This document shows positions 1 through 11,195 of a DNA stretch of 64,000 bases, piece by piece. Both the position numbers and the translations under genes were made by a program. Source of the stretch: Begonia masoniana (taxonomy: Eukaryota > Streptophyta > Magnoliopsida > Cucurbitales > Begoniaceae); assembly GCA_022432975.1 (NCBI GenBank), contig CM039508.1:43092646-43156645 (forward strand), in the 5' to 3' direction. The first letter of the stretch is position 1, and every line of letters starts with the position of its first letter. A model generated the notes under the pieces. That model had not been told where the DNA came from. It was given only the letters and a program-made list of their open reading frames with translations, and searched no databases.

Positions 1-2
1 AC

Positions 3-1250
3 TCATCTTCTTTCTCTGTACATCCCGGTAGCACGAAGATGTATCAAGACTTGAAACTTCACTTCTGGTGGCCGAATATGAAGAATGAAGTGGCCAAATA
101 CGTGGAGTCTTGCATGATATGTCAACAGGTCAAAGCTGAACATCAACGACCATGTGGAACGCTTCAACCTCTCCCGATCCCCGAATGGAAATGGGAGAAT
201 ATAACGATGGATTTTGTTGTTGGCCTACCAAGAACAGCTAAGGGCCATAATAGCATTTGGGTCATAGCGGACAGATTAACGAAGTCTGCCCATTTTCTAC
301 CTGTGAAGACAACGTACTCCATGGATCAGTACGCGGAATTATACATCAGTGAGATTGTTAAGCTGCATGGTATTCCGGTGTCGATTGTTTCAGACCGAGA
401 TCCTAGATTCACTTCCAGGTTTTGGAAAAGTTTGCAGAGCTCCTTGGGCACTAGATTGGACTTCAGCACTACGTTTCATCCACAGACGGATGGACAATCT
501 GAGAGGACGATTCAGACACTGGAAGATATGCTAAGGTCGTGTGTGCTGGAATTTCATGCTCCTTGGAGTAGATACTTGCCACTCGTGGAGTTTGCCTACA
601 ATAATAGCTATCAGGCTACTATTGGTATGGCTCCATATGAAGCCCTCTACGACAGAAAGTGTAGATCCCCATTGTGTTGGGATGAGGTCGGAGAAACCAA
701 GCTTATCGGCCCTGAGATATTACAGCAGATGTCCGAGGTGATAGCTGCTATCAAACAACGAATAAAAATTGATCAGAGTCGACAGAAGAGTTATGCGGAC
801 AATAGAAGAAGAGACTTAGAGTTCGCTGTGGGTGATGAGGTATTCCTGAAGGTGTCACCTTTCAAAGGCGTAATGAGATTCGATAAGAAAGGAAAGCTCA
901 GCCCACGGTTTATTGGCCCTTTTCCCATCCTGGAGCGTGTGGGAAACATGGCTTATAAACTACGGTTGCCAGCATCGATGGATGGGGTCCACAATGTCTT
1001 CCATGTTTCGATGCTGAGAAAATGTGTACGAGATCCAACTCAGATCGTGAAACAGGTGGACTTTGATATCATGCCGACACTGACGAATGAAGAAAGGCCC
1101 ATACAGATATTGGATATGTCACTCAAAGTATTGCGAAACAAGGTGGTTCCACTGGTGAAAGTGTTGTAGCGCAACCACAATGTAGAGGAAGCCACGTGGG
1201 AAAGACAAGCAGATGTTAGAGCCTAATATCCGGAGTTATTCGCTTAGGCA
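3..1250 (+). pseudogene. Ty3/gypsy pol: integrase, C-terminal part
   Basis: Integrase inserts the retrotransposon cDNA into host DNA. The reading frame is open from the window edge to TAG at 1167-1169. Visible in order: the end of the zinc-binding region (CMIC), the catalytic core with DFVVGLP, an Asp at SDRDPRF and the HPQTDGQSERT motif, then the SH3-like C-terminal region (GKLSPRFIGPFPI, HNVFHVSMLRKC). After the stop the frame continues as RNHNVEEATWE, the usual chromodomain-like tail of the Del/Tekay group, so the stop probably replaced a Trp codon (TGG to TAG). Further stops follow near 1225. The fragment is therefore a slightly decayed pol 3' end. The Tekay assignment is inference from motif similarity. 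Confidence 0.88.
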
Positions 1251-1274
1251 AATTTTGGGGACAAAATTTCTGTT

Positions 1275-1287
1275 AAGGTGGGTGGAA
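1275..1287 (+). other. Polypurine tract of element 1
   Basis: AAGGTGGGTGGAA directly precedes the LTR start TGTAACACCC. This is the expected position and composition of the plus-strand primer of a Ty3/gypsy element. Confidence 0.75.
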
Positions 1288-4051
1288 TGTAACACCCGGC
1301 CTTTTTGCATGTGATTTTTTTTCCCGAACCATTTCTCGGGATTTATTTAATATAAATGCAACATATGTTTTGTTGGAAAACTAAACTAATATTTAACTAA
1401 GCATAACACTAAGTTTAAAACCAATGGAAGGGCAAATTAGGAAGAAATTAAGGTTGGTGGGAGAAATCAAATGAATGATTGACATGTGGCAGCTTGTTGA
1501 AGAAGTTAAGTTCTTCCTCCTACGTGAAACCCTTATTCTTTCTTTTCTCGGTTTCCTAGCTTCTTCTCTGTTTCTTCTTTCCTGGCGATTTTGACAAAGC
1601 ACCAACACTTTGTTTCCGCGCTTTTCTTCTGTTTCCTTCAACCAAGGTAATCATCTACGGGAGTTATAGATTTTGGACAAGTTTAATGTGAGTTTTCACT
1701 GGGGTTTAGGGTTATTAATTCCGTGAAAACTCACTGTTTTGGATGAAAATACGTTAGTGTGTTTTCCTAAAGAGTTGAAATGAGCTTGCTGCATATTCTA
1801 CAAGTTATTTGTTAGCATTTGCAGCTTGTTTAATTTCACTACATTGCAGCAAACAGGTTCGAGCATTTCCGAGACTTTCCAGCTGACTGCATCAAGGAAA
1901 ACAGGTAAGTTCATAACCGTAGGTTGGCCCTTAAGGCTCTACATCAAGGAGGTACTAGGTTTTCTATTCTGTCGGGTTGTTTTGGGTAGAAGAGTTAGAG
2001 TTATGTTCTGAAATGTCTGGCTTTGATTTATCTTCTGCTGTCTATTGTTTTATTCTGTTATCTGCTAGTTAAAGTTCAGGCACCGTTCATGCATACACTG
2101 TTTTCCTGAAAACTCATGCAAAACCGATTTCTGTACACTGTTCGAAATTAATAAGATAAAATCCGACTGAAATGTACCAGGTTAAGTGTGGGACGGGGAC
2201 TGGCCCCTCTGGTTTTATCCCTCCCTGGGAATCTGAAAATATTGTCTCTGGCAAGGACCCTCTGGTTTTATCCCTCTCTGGGAATCTGAAAACTGCCGTG
2301 CCTGATAGTGCACCTACTGAACCAGTTCCCCTATAAGCCCCACTTAATTCTTCTGCCACTGTAATGTAATGTTCTGTTCTGTCACTGAATTTCTGAAAGA
2401 TTCATGCATTGCATATGCACCACTGCATTCTGATTATGTCCTTACTGAGTTTAGACTCATAGGTTAACTCTCTGATGTAGGTACTGAACCTGAAACCGAG
2501 GTACTTGTTCCTCAAAATGACGATCTGATGTAACTGGTGGATCGAGCTCACAGGGTGGTTGTGGCAGTTAGACATGTTTCTGCTCTGAGGTTTCAGTTTT
2601 TAAGTAAAGTTTATGTCTGTAGGTTGTACTGAACTCTGGTGTTTTGTTTCAAAACTCTGTCTGGATTCTTTGTTAGAAATCTGATTTATGTATAGGTTTT
2701 GTTGGTGTATTCTAAAACCTCCGTATTTGACAGTTGTATTTATGTCTTGGAATGTATTGAAATTATTCTGAAACTGCTGAGATTTCCTTTTATTAGCTTG
2801 TGCATGGATGGCTTCTAGTTTGGAACTATCCATGCAGTCCGTTTCTTTGAATCTGTCAATTGCAAAGTATGTTCCACAACCTTGTTTAGAGTCGGGTATT
2901 AAAGGTCTATGACTTTCATGCCTTCTGTTTGTACTGTATTTGACAGTTAAATTGGGTTCTGAAGTATTCTGAATTCGTTTGGGATATCCCCTGAAAATCT
3001 GTGCATGGATTGTCTCTAGTTATGGAGTAATCCATGCAGTTGTTTTCCTGAATTTCTGTTAGGTTTTCTAGCTTCTGTCATGCTTCAAAACTGTGTTTAG
3101 AATCGGGTTTGGAGACTTGAAGCCTTATTGCTTTTGCTTTGAAGTTTTCTGTTGGCATGTCTTTTTTGTTAAAATTTGTCAAGTTTCTGCCTTAAAAACC
3201 AAGTCATCTGCCCAGTGTAAATATGTCTTCCGGTTGATGTCAGCATAAGTCTTCCGCCCAGTTTAAAACCCCGTCTTCCGGTTGACGTCACCCAAGTCTT
3301 CCGCCAGTGTAATTACATCTTCCGGTGACGTCATCTGTCTTGTCTTATTTGACATCCACCGCCAGCTTAAGTCTTCCGCCCAGCCTATTTACAGTTTTTG
3401 CCTACATCCACCGGTGGCGTCATCCATCTTCCGGCTGACGTCACCATCTCACCCGGCTTCATCTGTTGTCATTACCTCTTCCGATGACGGTATTACCTCT
3501 TCCGATGACGTCATCCACTGATTACTCCTCCGATTCAGTTTAAAACTGCATCTTCCGGCTGACGTCACCACCTCTTCCGAGCAGTTTTACTCAGCCTCTT
3601 CCGCTGAACCCTGTTCATTTTTGTCGTATCTGAATTCACCGCTGCTCCTTTAAACTAAGTCTTCCGTCAGTTATTCGCCCCAGCTCTTCTGCCCATTTTC
3701 CTGTTTTATTCTGCTGACTTATTGTCATCGTCTGTCTCTGTTTTCTGTTCTTCCCAGCCCCTTCTGTTATTTACTTATGAAACCTCAGCTCTGTATTTGT
3801 TTCCGCTTCTCTTTATCTGAGATTCTGTATTCTGAATTCTTTCTGCCATGCATCCTGCAATCTGATTTCAATAGGTTTCTGCCTTCTATTCCTGTTTTCA
3901 TGTTTTCCAGCCTTCAGTTCCCATAAGGGTTTTCTTCCTACGTGTGATGTTTTAAATGTCAAAAAAAAATAGTCACCGTTTTCCGTCCACTGTCCCGGAG
4001 TGATGGCTCCGATCTCGGACCCCGATCGGGTTCGGGTCTCGGGCTATCACA
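1288..4051 (+). repeat. 3' LTR of element 1 (2,764 bp)
   Basis: It starts TGTAACACCC right after the polypurine tract and ends GGGCTATCACA. The solo LTR at 21035-25598 belongs to the same family: both have similar starts, the same CTTCCGG/TGACGTCA block and a similar end (TCGTCACA). Inside are a donor-like AACAGGTAAGT (GT at 1905) and an acceptor-like CTGATGTAG (AG ends 2480). A two-copy repeat with the words CTCTGGTTTTATCCCTC and GGGAATCTGAAAA (about 2200-2292) lies between them. A CTTCCG/TGACGTCA array occupies about 3220-3610. No coding sequence is recognisable. Confidence 0.85.
3220..3610 (+). promoter_or_regulatory. Array of CTTCCGG and TGACGTCA motifs in LTR
   Basis: Five perfect TGACGTCA palindromes start at 3283, 3326, 3436, 3506 and 3560, mixed with many CTTCCG(G/C) words. 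TGACGTCA is the classical binding site of bZIP factors (TGA and CRE types). Whether it works here is inference; the array lies downstream of the putative LTR intron, not at an obvious core promoter. Confidence 0.5.
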
Positions 4052-5690
4052 CAACAAAGCAAACAATCCCTACCGTTCCATGGTGTAGGCCCGAAGGCAA
4101 AATACAAACATCTTCTACTTACCTGAACTCCCGCACGTGCTTATATTCACTCACTCAGTTGGTCTAATTGTTCCCTCATTAACCTAACATATACCAAGAA
4201 TTCATTTAGAAATTATCAGAACATACTCTAAAAGATACCTACTCTAATTCTAGCCATAAACCAAGCTAACACTTAAATTTTAAACTAGAATTCAAGTGGC
4301 TTTAAACACAATATAACCAACTTTAAAATCCATAACTAATTCTATACACATCGAAATGCTTCGATTCAAAAGCCCATAGCTTCGTTAAAATATCTATTTT
4401 AATCCATTAAAACAATTTTGCAAGCTAAAATAAGAAAGAGGTTCGGCAAACACCAAAACCGAAACATGCCTAATTTTTCTTCACAGATTTTGATCCAACT
4501 TTGAAAAAATCATAACTTAATCTATACATATCCAAATACGTTGATTCCAATACCTATGGGCTCCTTAAAGAGTATACTTTAACATGCTTAAATCAATTTA
4601 TCAATCAAAAGCTCTCAATTGGTTCAGAATTACTAAAACCAAAACTGCTCCAGGAATTTTTCAGTTTTTGTACAATAGATTCAAAAATTCATAACAAATC
4701 GAATATAGGTCCGAATTGGATGATTCAAATTGCTATGCAAACCTAAAAGTGTCTAGTTTTTAATGGTCAAATCTATTTAATAACCCACTTCAACAGCATA
4801 ACAAAAATTAACTAAAAACCGAACTGTCCTGCTATTTTGTAAATTCCAAATTTCATTAAACTTTAACCACTTCAAAAATTCACCATAAATCGTACACATA
4901 TCCGAATGCGTCGATTCAAAATTCTACGTAAACCTTAGGATGTCTATTTTAACATGCTTAATTCAATTTATCAAACAAAACTAACTCACAAAACTGAAAT
5001 TACAGCAACCCGAATGCCTTATAATTCCACTATGTTTAACTATTCTTCCTCACTTTATGTATATATCATCTCCTTTTGTACATAATCATTCATAATAGTC
5101 CATTCAAACTCCAAATAACAGGAAGAAAAGAGACAATCCCCTCCTTCCAGAATCGTGCATCACAACTCTCATTCAGCAAGTACTCACAAACTCAAGAAAA
5201 TTACCACTTCAACAATCATTACACCATATATTCCATAAACTAGAACCAATCATTTAACTCACCTTGGATTTGTGAGGGAGGGAAGGTCTGCAGCAAAGGA
5301 GAGAAGAAGCCCTTGTGGATTTTTTTTTTTTTAATAGCTTTAGATGATGTTTCCTCCACTCCATTTAACATTTTAAGGGATAAGTGTTAAACAAAAAGAA
5401 GTTGTTTTAATTTGATTGGTTGATAACACAATCACCCTTTACTTTTTACTTACTCCTTTTGATCTCAAATATTAGTTAGATTAAAGTAGTTCCTTCCTTA
5501 TCACCCTCTTTCCACGCCAAAAACAACCAATCACCCATTATTTTTAAATTTGACTTTTCAACCCAACCCATTTTTATTTATTTATTTTTATTTTTCCATA
5601 ACAAAAGCAAGTCTAATTTACTTCCTAAATTTGACTTTTAAATTTCTTTAATAAATTAACTTGTAAAATAATTCCATTCATACATAGTTC
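4052..5690 (-). repeat. 3' LTR of element A, truncated at both ends
   Basis: It matches 9110-10765 almost base for base, with a few substitutions and small indels. The side that would carry the LTR 3' end is cut by element 1 at 4051. The outermost 80 bp at the LTR start, including TGTAACACCCGAG and the polypurine tract, are missing and replaced by unrelated AT-rich sequence. A donor-like site (CTTACCTG on +, around 4119-4126) and the CGGGCCTACA box are retained. Four degenerate units of about 180 bp start near 4331, 4511, 4690 and 4881. Confidence 0.8.
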
Positions 5691-6811
5691 AAATATTAAT
5701 ACGTTTAAACACTTTGACATAAGCACTTACCAATTTATTCCCAAATTCTTCTAACCTAGTTTCAACTCTAACTTTTCCTCGAGCTAAATTTATCTAATTT
5801 CCTCACTTCACACTCCCGTGTCTATCAAACACGTACTTAACTTATTTGAATCCTTAATGTATCATCAATCATGTAACACTAAAATCTACCGAGTAAACTT
5901 CTTATCCTAAGTCCTCAAATTAAAATTCCTCTCTATTTTACTATTTCATTTCGAACTTATCACTTCCACCTTTTGTACCTATTTATCTCGAACCATTACG
6001 ACATTTCATTAATCATTTAAACATCATCCTCGTACTCCAAGCTCTCACTACTTAAATCTATCCCCTATTTTCAAAGTGTACTTTGAGTCCTCATACTTAC
6101 ATTCATTACGCTCAATTTGTCTAACTTCTACCTCGATCATTACCATAACCCACTCCCAACTATTCACCCAACACCCTACATGATGTTTACGCACTTCACT
6201 TCAACCTCAAAATTTCAAATTGAAATCTCCATAATCCTCCTAAATTAACCTTACTCCTAAGTTCACTCGTATAATCTCTATGTATCTCTGTGTCCTTTCT
6301 ATCAAATATCCTCTAATTTCACAGCAGCACACGGAATACTAAATTTTTAAGGATTAACCTTCTTATCTTAATTCTCCCTTGAAATTAACTAATCTCCTCA
6401 CTTCGTATACTACTAAATACTTAAAACTTCCACAGTCTAGAATATCTACCGATAAATGCCACTCCTAACTTCAAACTTTGACTCCCTACTATCAAAAATT
6501 TATGTGCTTTCCTAACTCTAAATAAATTTCTAAACTTTCATCCTCGATCACTGGTCTAGTTTGTTACGGTGGAGCAACCTCATTCATCTCACTAGTTTAA
6601 ATTCATCAGCCAAAATTCTTATCTTAACCAACAGTCCTAACTTTCTCTTATATCGCTACTTCTTTTCTTGCTAGCCTCTAACAAGATCCTAACAACCAAC
6701 ATCCCGCTAACAATTTCCCTACGATAGTCGCTACCACCAAAACTAAATATTCTACCACCAATGTAACAACAGTCACCGAAATATAAATACCGTACCTGAG
6801 GTCACGGCGGG
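5691..6811 (-). other. Non-coding internal region of element A
   Basis: AT-rich with no open frame of note on either strand. Stretches such as the one around 5765-5840 (TCTAACTTTTCCTCGA, then CTCGTGTCTATCAAACA with small differences) recur in element B's internal region near 32270-32330. The words GGAGCAACCTCATTCATCT (6572) and the related B sequence near 34850 also match. The region is thus shared, non-coding element sequence occupying the place where pol would be. Confidence 0.6.
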
Positions 6812-7885
6812 TCAATCCTTACCATCTGACTCGATCATAGCAAAAATTCTAGGTGACACTTTAGCTGGTCTTTTCTTTGATGCATGACAATCTTTGGCTA
6901 CATGATCAGGTTGGTTGCATTTAAAGCACCGAAGAACCTTTGGCTTTGTACACTCTCGGGAAATATGGCCAGTTCCAAAACAATTGTAGCATCTTCCTGT
7001 ATACTGTCCACATTCCCCAGGATGAATCTTCAAACACTTTGGACATTGTGGATATCCCATCGATTGTTGCCGTTGCAGTTTCTTCCCTTCTCTCTGATAA
7101 TTTAAATTGTCTCCCAGCCGTTTGGTTCCTTGAGACTGAGAATAAGATCCCGCACTGCTTATCTGGCCAGTAATTTCTTTAAACATCCTTTTTGGAGCTT
7201 CAGCTGATTTAATAAATTTGTCAGCAGCTTCCTCCACCTCTAAAGCTTTAGCCACCACTCGAGTAAATGATATTCCTTCAATTCCGAACGTCTTCACCAG
7301 CATATAAATCTCCGGCTTCAAACCCTGCACAAATTGAAATATCTTGTCTTCTTCCCTGCTAACTAGGTGGCTGGCAAATCGGGACAACGATTCAAACTGC
7401 TGAATATATTCTCCTACTGATCCTGTTTGCTTTAATGTCATAAATTTCAATCTCTTCGCAGCTTGGACTGTCCGGTTATAGTACTTGTTGAAGAATAAAT
7501 CTTTAAACTCCTCCCAAGTCATACTCTAAACACTAGTGGTAGACTTTACCGTTTTCCACCAGCTTTGGGCGCTGTTAGATAGGTGGAAAGTAGCACACCT
7601 CACTTTATTTTCTTCCTCCACCGCAGCGACATTAAACATATTCTCAATGGTGCATATCCAACTCTCAGCAGTTGTCGGATCAGTCAAACGACCTTCAAAT
7701 GCTGGAGGCTTCAATCTCTGAAATCTCTCTCCACTAGAACTTATTCCCTGATTTATCATAACTCCAAACATTTCAGCTTGCCTCCCGACCATCTCTGCAA
7801 GCTGCCTTACTGACTCTTCCAGCTGATTTCTAGGTTGTTCTAGTTCATTTCTAGGTCGTCTGGGTCGTCTTGGGTTCTTCGGCAT
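6812..7885 (-). pseudogene. Element A gag (capsid/nucleocapsid), one in-frame stop
   Basis: Gag forms the virus-like particle and packages element RNA. The start MPKNPRRPRR (ATG at 7885) is preferred because it lies 13 nt after a splice-acceptor-like site; an upstream ATG at 7918 falls in the putative intron. A capsid region follows (FQRLKPPAFEG, ESWICTIENMF, SAQSWWKT). A TAG at 7526-7528 interrupts the frame, which resumes at once with MTWEEFKDLFFNKYY, LKQTGSVGEYIQQFESLSRF and GLKPEIY. Near the C-terminus lie a CPKC...HPGEC segment and two zinc knuckles, CYNCFGTGHISREC and CFKCNQPDHVAKDC. Element C's gag (51940 on) is homologous throughout. The frame ends at 6812 before any protease. Confidence 0.88.
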
Positions 7886-7898
7886 TTTAGTTCTAATC

Positions 7899-7961
7899 CT
7901 GTACAAGGTTAAAACCATCTAATCTTAGTTACAAACTAACTAAAAGGAAAGAAATACTTAC
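7899..7961 (-). other. Putative 63-nt leader intron of element A
   Basis: On the minus strand the leader reads CCAACT|GTAAGTATTTC and, 63 nt later, TTGTACAG|GATTAG, followed 13 nt on by the gag ATG. The same arrangement occurs in element C (51868-51927). In element B the donor is kept but the acceptor AG is changed. A short upstream ORF begins in the first exon (ATG, then CAACGTGCTTCACC); if spliced it would end at GATTAG just past the junction. Splicing is inferred from sequence only. Confidence 0.45.
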
Positions 7962-8028
7962 AGTTGGTGAAGCACGTTGCATGGCGGCCGGCGTTGTCGG
8001 GTAATCCTTTGAACGAATCGACCATTTT

Positions 8029-8040
8029 GCTCTGATACCA
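8029..8040 (-). other. Primer binding site (initiator Met-tRNA)
   Basis: The minus strand reads TGGTATCAGAGC three bases after the end of the 5' LTR. This is the usual plant LTR-retrotransposon site complementary to the 3' end of initiator Met-tRNA. Confidence 0.9.
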
Positions 8041-8043
8041 ACT

Positions 8044-10842
8044 TGTAACACCCCCGAACCCACCTTGGCTCGGTGCGCTACATGGCTAACACATCCCACG
8101 TTTAAAATAAAATACGATAAAATTTTGACTCTATTTTTTTTTAAATTATAGGCGCCGATCGATCGGCACCCTCTCGGGTGCTCGATCACCAACAAAACAT
8201 ATAACCGATCGGTCGGCGCTAGGCGCTGCACGCCCCAGCAACGATGCTCGTGCGCCTGCTGAGCGCGCTTTGCCTGGCGCCTCCTCCTGCCTGCTACGCG
8301 CCTCCCTTGGCCACAGCATGCCTTTCCCATCCCTTCCTCACATTTCTACACATTTCCTCCATTTTCACCAAATCACACACCCTCAAAAAACCCTAAAACT
8401 TACCACAAACATTTCCGACATCCTCGAGTCCTTGACACGAAAAATCTCAGAAAACTGACCCAAAAATATCATTGAAATGTGAAGAATTGTAAAATCGAAC
8501 GTCGTTTATTTTACGAAAAATTGAGCAGCATAACGACTAATTTTTATAAACCCCAAAACATCTAAAACAAAATAATATCTATACAACAATCTCCAAACCA
8601 TCAACCAAATACATCAAAAATACCAAAATAACAAAAAGTACCCATCACTCATAACTCCCCGAAGACCATAGTCGAGATGCCCCGACAACTGCCTGCACAA
8701 GCATGCCCCGTGCGTCGCCGACTGCTCCTAGTCCTGGGCTCCCTCCTCTAGCTCACCTGTAAACACGTCACCACCTACACCATAGAACACAAAACATAAG
8801 CCTAATACTTAGTAAGTAGGGAATAATGGATGCAAACACATACAATGCCCACACATCCTAACACATGCAGTTTCTACTCGCTCGGTTGTGCTCAATCCAT
8901 TCTTATTTCACAAATCGTAGACGTACATCTCTCGTAGAATTTCATTCTACTCGAGACACTCAGGCGTACATCTCTACGTACATCTCTCGTAGAGACACAG
9001 TTGCATACCTTACATTTCATACTCACAATTCAAAACATGCTAAAACTCGTATTTTTCGTAGTTCAAAACCATGATGCATGTCACACAATGCTCAACATAA
9101 AACAACACAACAAACAACCAAGCAAACAATCTCTACCATTCCATAGTGTAGGCCCGAAGGCAAAATACAAACATCCTATACTTACCTGAACTTCCCGCAC
9201 GTGCTTATATTCACTCACTCGGTTGGTCCAATTGTTCCCTCGTTAACCTAACATATACCAAGAATTCATTTAGAAATTATCAGAACATACTCTAAATAAT
9301 ACCTACTCTAATTCTAGCCATAAACCAAGCTAACACTTAAATTTTAAACTAGAATTCAAGTGGCTTTAAACACAACATAACCAACTTTAAAATCCATAAC
9401 TAATTCTATACACATCGAAATGCTTCGATTCCAAAGCCCATAGCTTCATTAAAATATCTATTTTAATCCATTAAAAAATTTTGCAAGCTAAAATAAGAAA
9501 GAGGTTTGGCAAACACCAAAACCGAAACATGCCTAATTTTTCTTCACAGATTTTGATCCAACTTTGAAAAAATCATAACTTAATCTATACATATCCAAAT
9601 ACGTTGATTCCAACGCCTATGGACTCCTTAAAGAGTATACTTTAACATGCTTAAATCAATTTTATCAATCAAAAGCTCTCAATTGGTTCAGAATTACTAA
9701 AACCAAAACTGCTCCAGGAATTTTTCAGTTTTTGTACAATAGATTCAAAAATTCATAACAAATCGAATATAGGTCCGAATTCGATGATTCAAATTGCTAT
9801 GCAAACCTGAAAGTGTCTAGTTTTTAATGGTCAAATCTATTTAATAACCCACTTCAACAGCATAACAAAAATTAACTAAAAACCGAACTGTCCTGCTATT
9901 TTGTAAATTCCAAATTTCATTAAACTTTAACCACTTCAAAAATTCACCATAAATCGTACACATATCCGAATGCGTCGATTCAAAATTCTACGTAAACCTT
10001 AGGATGTCTATTTTAACATGCTCAATTCAATTTATCAAACAAAACTAACTCACAAAACTGAAATTACAGCAACCCGAATGCCTTATAATTCCACTATGTT
10101 TAACTATTCTTCCTCACTTTATGTATATATCATCTCCTTTTGTACATAATCATGCATAATAGTCCATTCAAACTCCAAATAACAGGAAGAAAAGAGACAA
10201 TCCCCTCCCTCCAGAATCGTGCATCACAACTCTCATTCAACAAGTACTCACAAACTCAAGAAAATCACCACTTCAACAATCATTACACCATATATTCCAT
10301 AAACTAGAACCAATCATTTAACTCACCTTGGATTTGTGAGGGAGGGAAGGTCTGCAGCAATGGAAGGAGAAAAAAACTCAGCAAAGGAGAGAAGAAGCCC
10401 TCGTGGGTTTTTTTTTAATAGCTTCAGATGATGTTTCCTCCACTCTATTTAACATTTTAAGGCATAAGTGTTAAACAAAAAGAAGTTGTTTTAATTTGAT
10501 TGGTTGATAACACAATCACCCTTTACTTTTTACCTACTCCTTTTGATCTCAAATATTAGTTAGACTAAAGTAGTTCCTTCCGTATCACCCTCTTTCCACG
10601 CCAAAAACAACCAATCACCCATTATTTTTAAATTTGACTTTTCAACCCAACCCATTTTTATTTATTTATTTTTATTTTTCCATAACAAAAGCAAGTCTAA
10701 TTTACTTCCTAAATTTGACTTTTAAATTTCTTTAATAAATTAACTTGTAAAATAATTTCATTCATACTATTCATTCTTACATCAACTATAATAAGTAAAT
10801 ACTAATAATTTAAAGAATAAGAAAATTTTCTCGGGTGTTACA
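8044..10842 (-). repeat. 5' LTR of element A (2,799 bp)
   Basis: On the minus strand it begins TGTAACACCCGAGAAAATTT (10842 downward) and ends GGGGGTGTTACA at 8044, right before the primer site. Within it: the ~180-bp degenerate repeats (from about 9391), a donor-like CAGGTAAG (GT at 9185/9184), a short array with the word GTACATCTCTCGTAG (8925-9000), an acceptor-like TGTAG|GTG (AG at 8776/8775) beside a CCTAATACTTAGTAAGTAGG box, and a CpG-rich stretch with CGATCGATCGGC (8150-8290). Confidence 0.9.
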
Positions 10843-11094
10843 GTTACTCTGCCAAAATTTTCGGGAAGGACGCCGTGGTGCTTAATGGTTAGGATTAAGG
10901 GAAATTAGTGAGTCTAGGCAGCTAGGTAGGATATAAGAAAGCTTCAGGGAGGTTAGTTTTAATTTTGTTGCGTGAGTTTTTATTGCAAGGTATTTCCAGC
11001 GTTAGAGGTTTAAGCAAGCGGGATAGTTGGGAGAGTTGTGTTAGCCAGAGTAGTCCCTGTAGCGAACCGAGTCGTGGAGACTCGGGGCGTTACA
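10843..11094 (+). repeat. 3' end of a solo or partial LTR (LTR E)
   Basis: The sequence TACTCTGCCAAAATTTT followed by GACGCCGTGGTGCTTAATGG, then TAGTCCCTGTAGCGAACCGA and the end CTCGGGGCGTTACA, matches the 3' parts of the LTR at 37593-44940 and, reversed, of element B's LTR near 29330-29460. Element A inserted into this LTR at 10842/10843; the rest lies outside the window. Confidence 0.7.
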
Positions 11095-11195
11095 CTTCTT
11101 CTCTTATTCTTCTTCTTTTGATGATGCAGAGAAAAACAATGGAAAAACCCTATATCTTAAAATGAAGAAGAAGAGTTATTTACACACATACCCCT
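11095..11195. other. Short unassigned segment beside the viral locus
   Basis: About 100 bp, pyrimidine-rich then A-rich, between an LTR end and the first recognisable viral coat-protein sequence. It might be pre-insertion host DNA or viral sequence too decayed to place. Confidence 0.3.

Larger units (their letters stand above)
1..4051 (+). mobile_element. Ty3/gypsy retrotransposon, 3' part (element 1)
   Basis: The integrase coding end, a purine-rich tract (1275-1287) and a long 3' LTR follow one another in the normal order of a Ty3/gypsy element. The 5' LTR, gag, protease, RT and RNase H lie left of the window. The right end (4051) abuts sequence that is clearly the inner part of element A's LTR, since the same sequence recurs uninterrupted near 9110. 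Element 1 therefore inserted into element A's 3' LTR and is younger. The TSD cannot be checked because the left end is outside. Confidence 0.85.
4052..10842 (-). mobile_element. Element A: gag-only LTR retrotransposon (TR-GAG-like)
   Basis: On the minus strand: 5' LTR 8044-10842, primer site 8029-8040, leader, gag 7885-6812, about 1.1 kb of AT-rich non-coding DNA, and a truncated 3' LTR (4052 to about 5690). No protease, RT or integrase can be seen although the two LTR copies are nearly identical where they overlap. That fits a non-autonomous gag-bearing element mobilised by a related autonomous one. Its high-coordinate end interrupts the LTR tail at 10843-11094; GTTAC at 10843-10847 would be one TSD copy. 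The other end was lost to the element 1 insertion. Confidence 0.75.
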
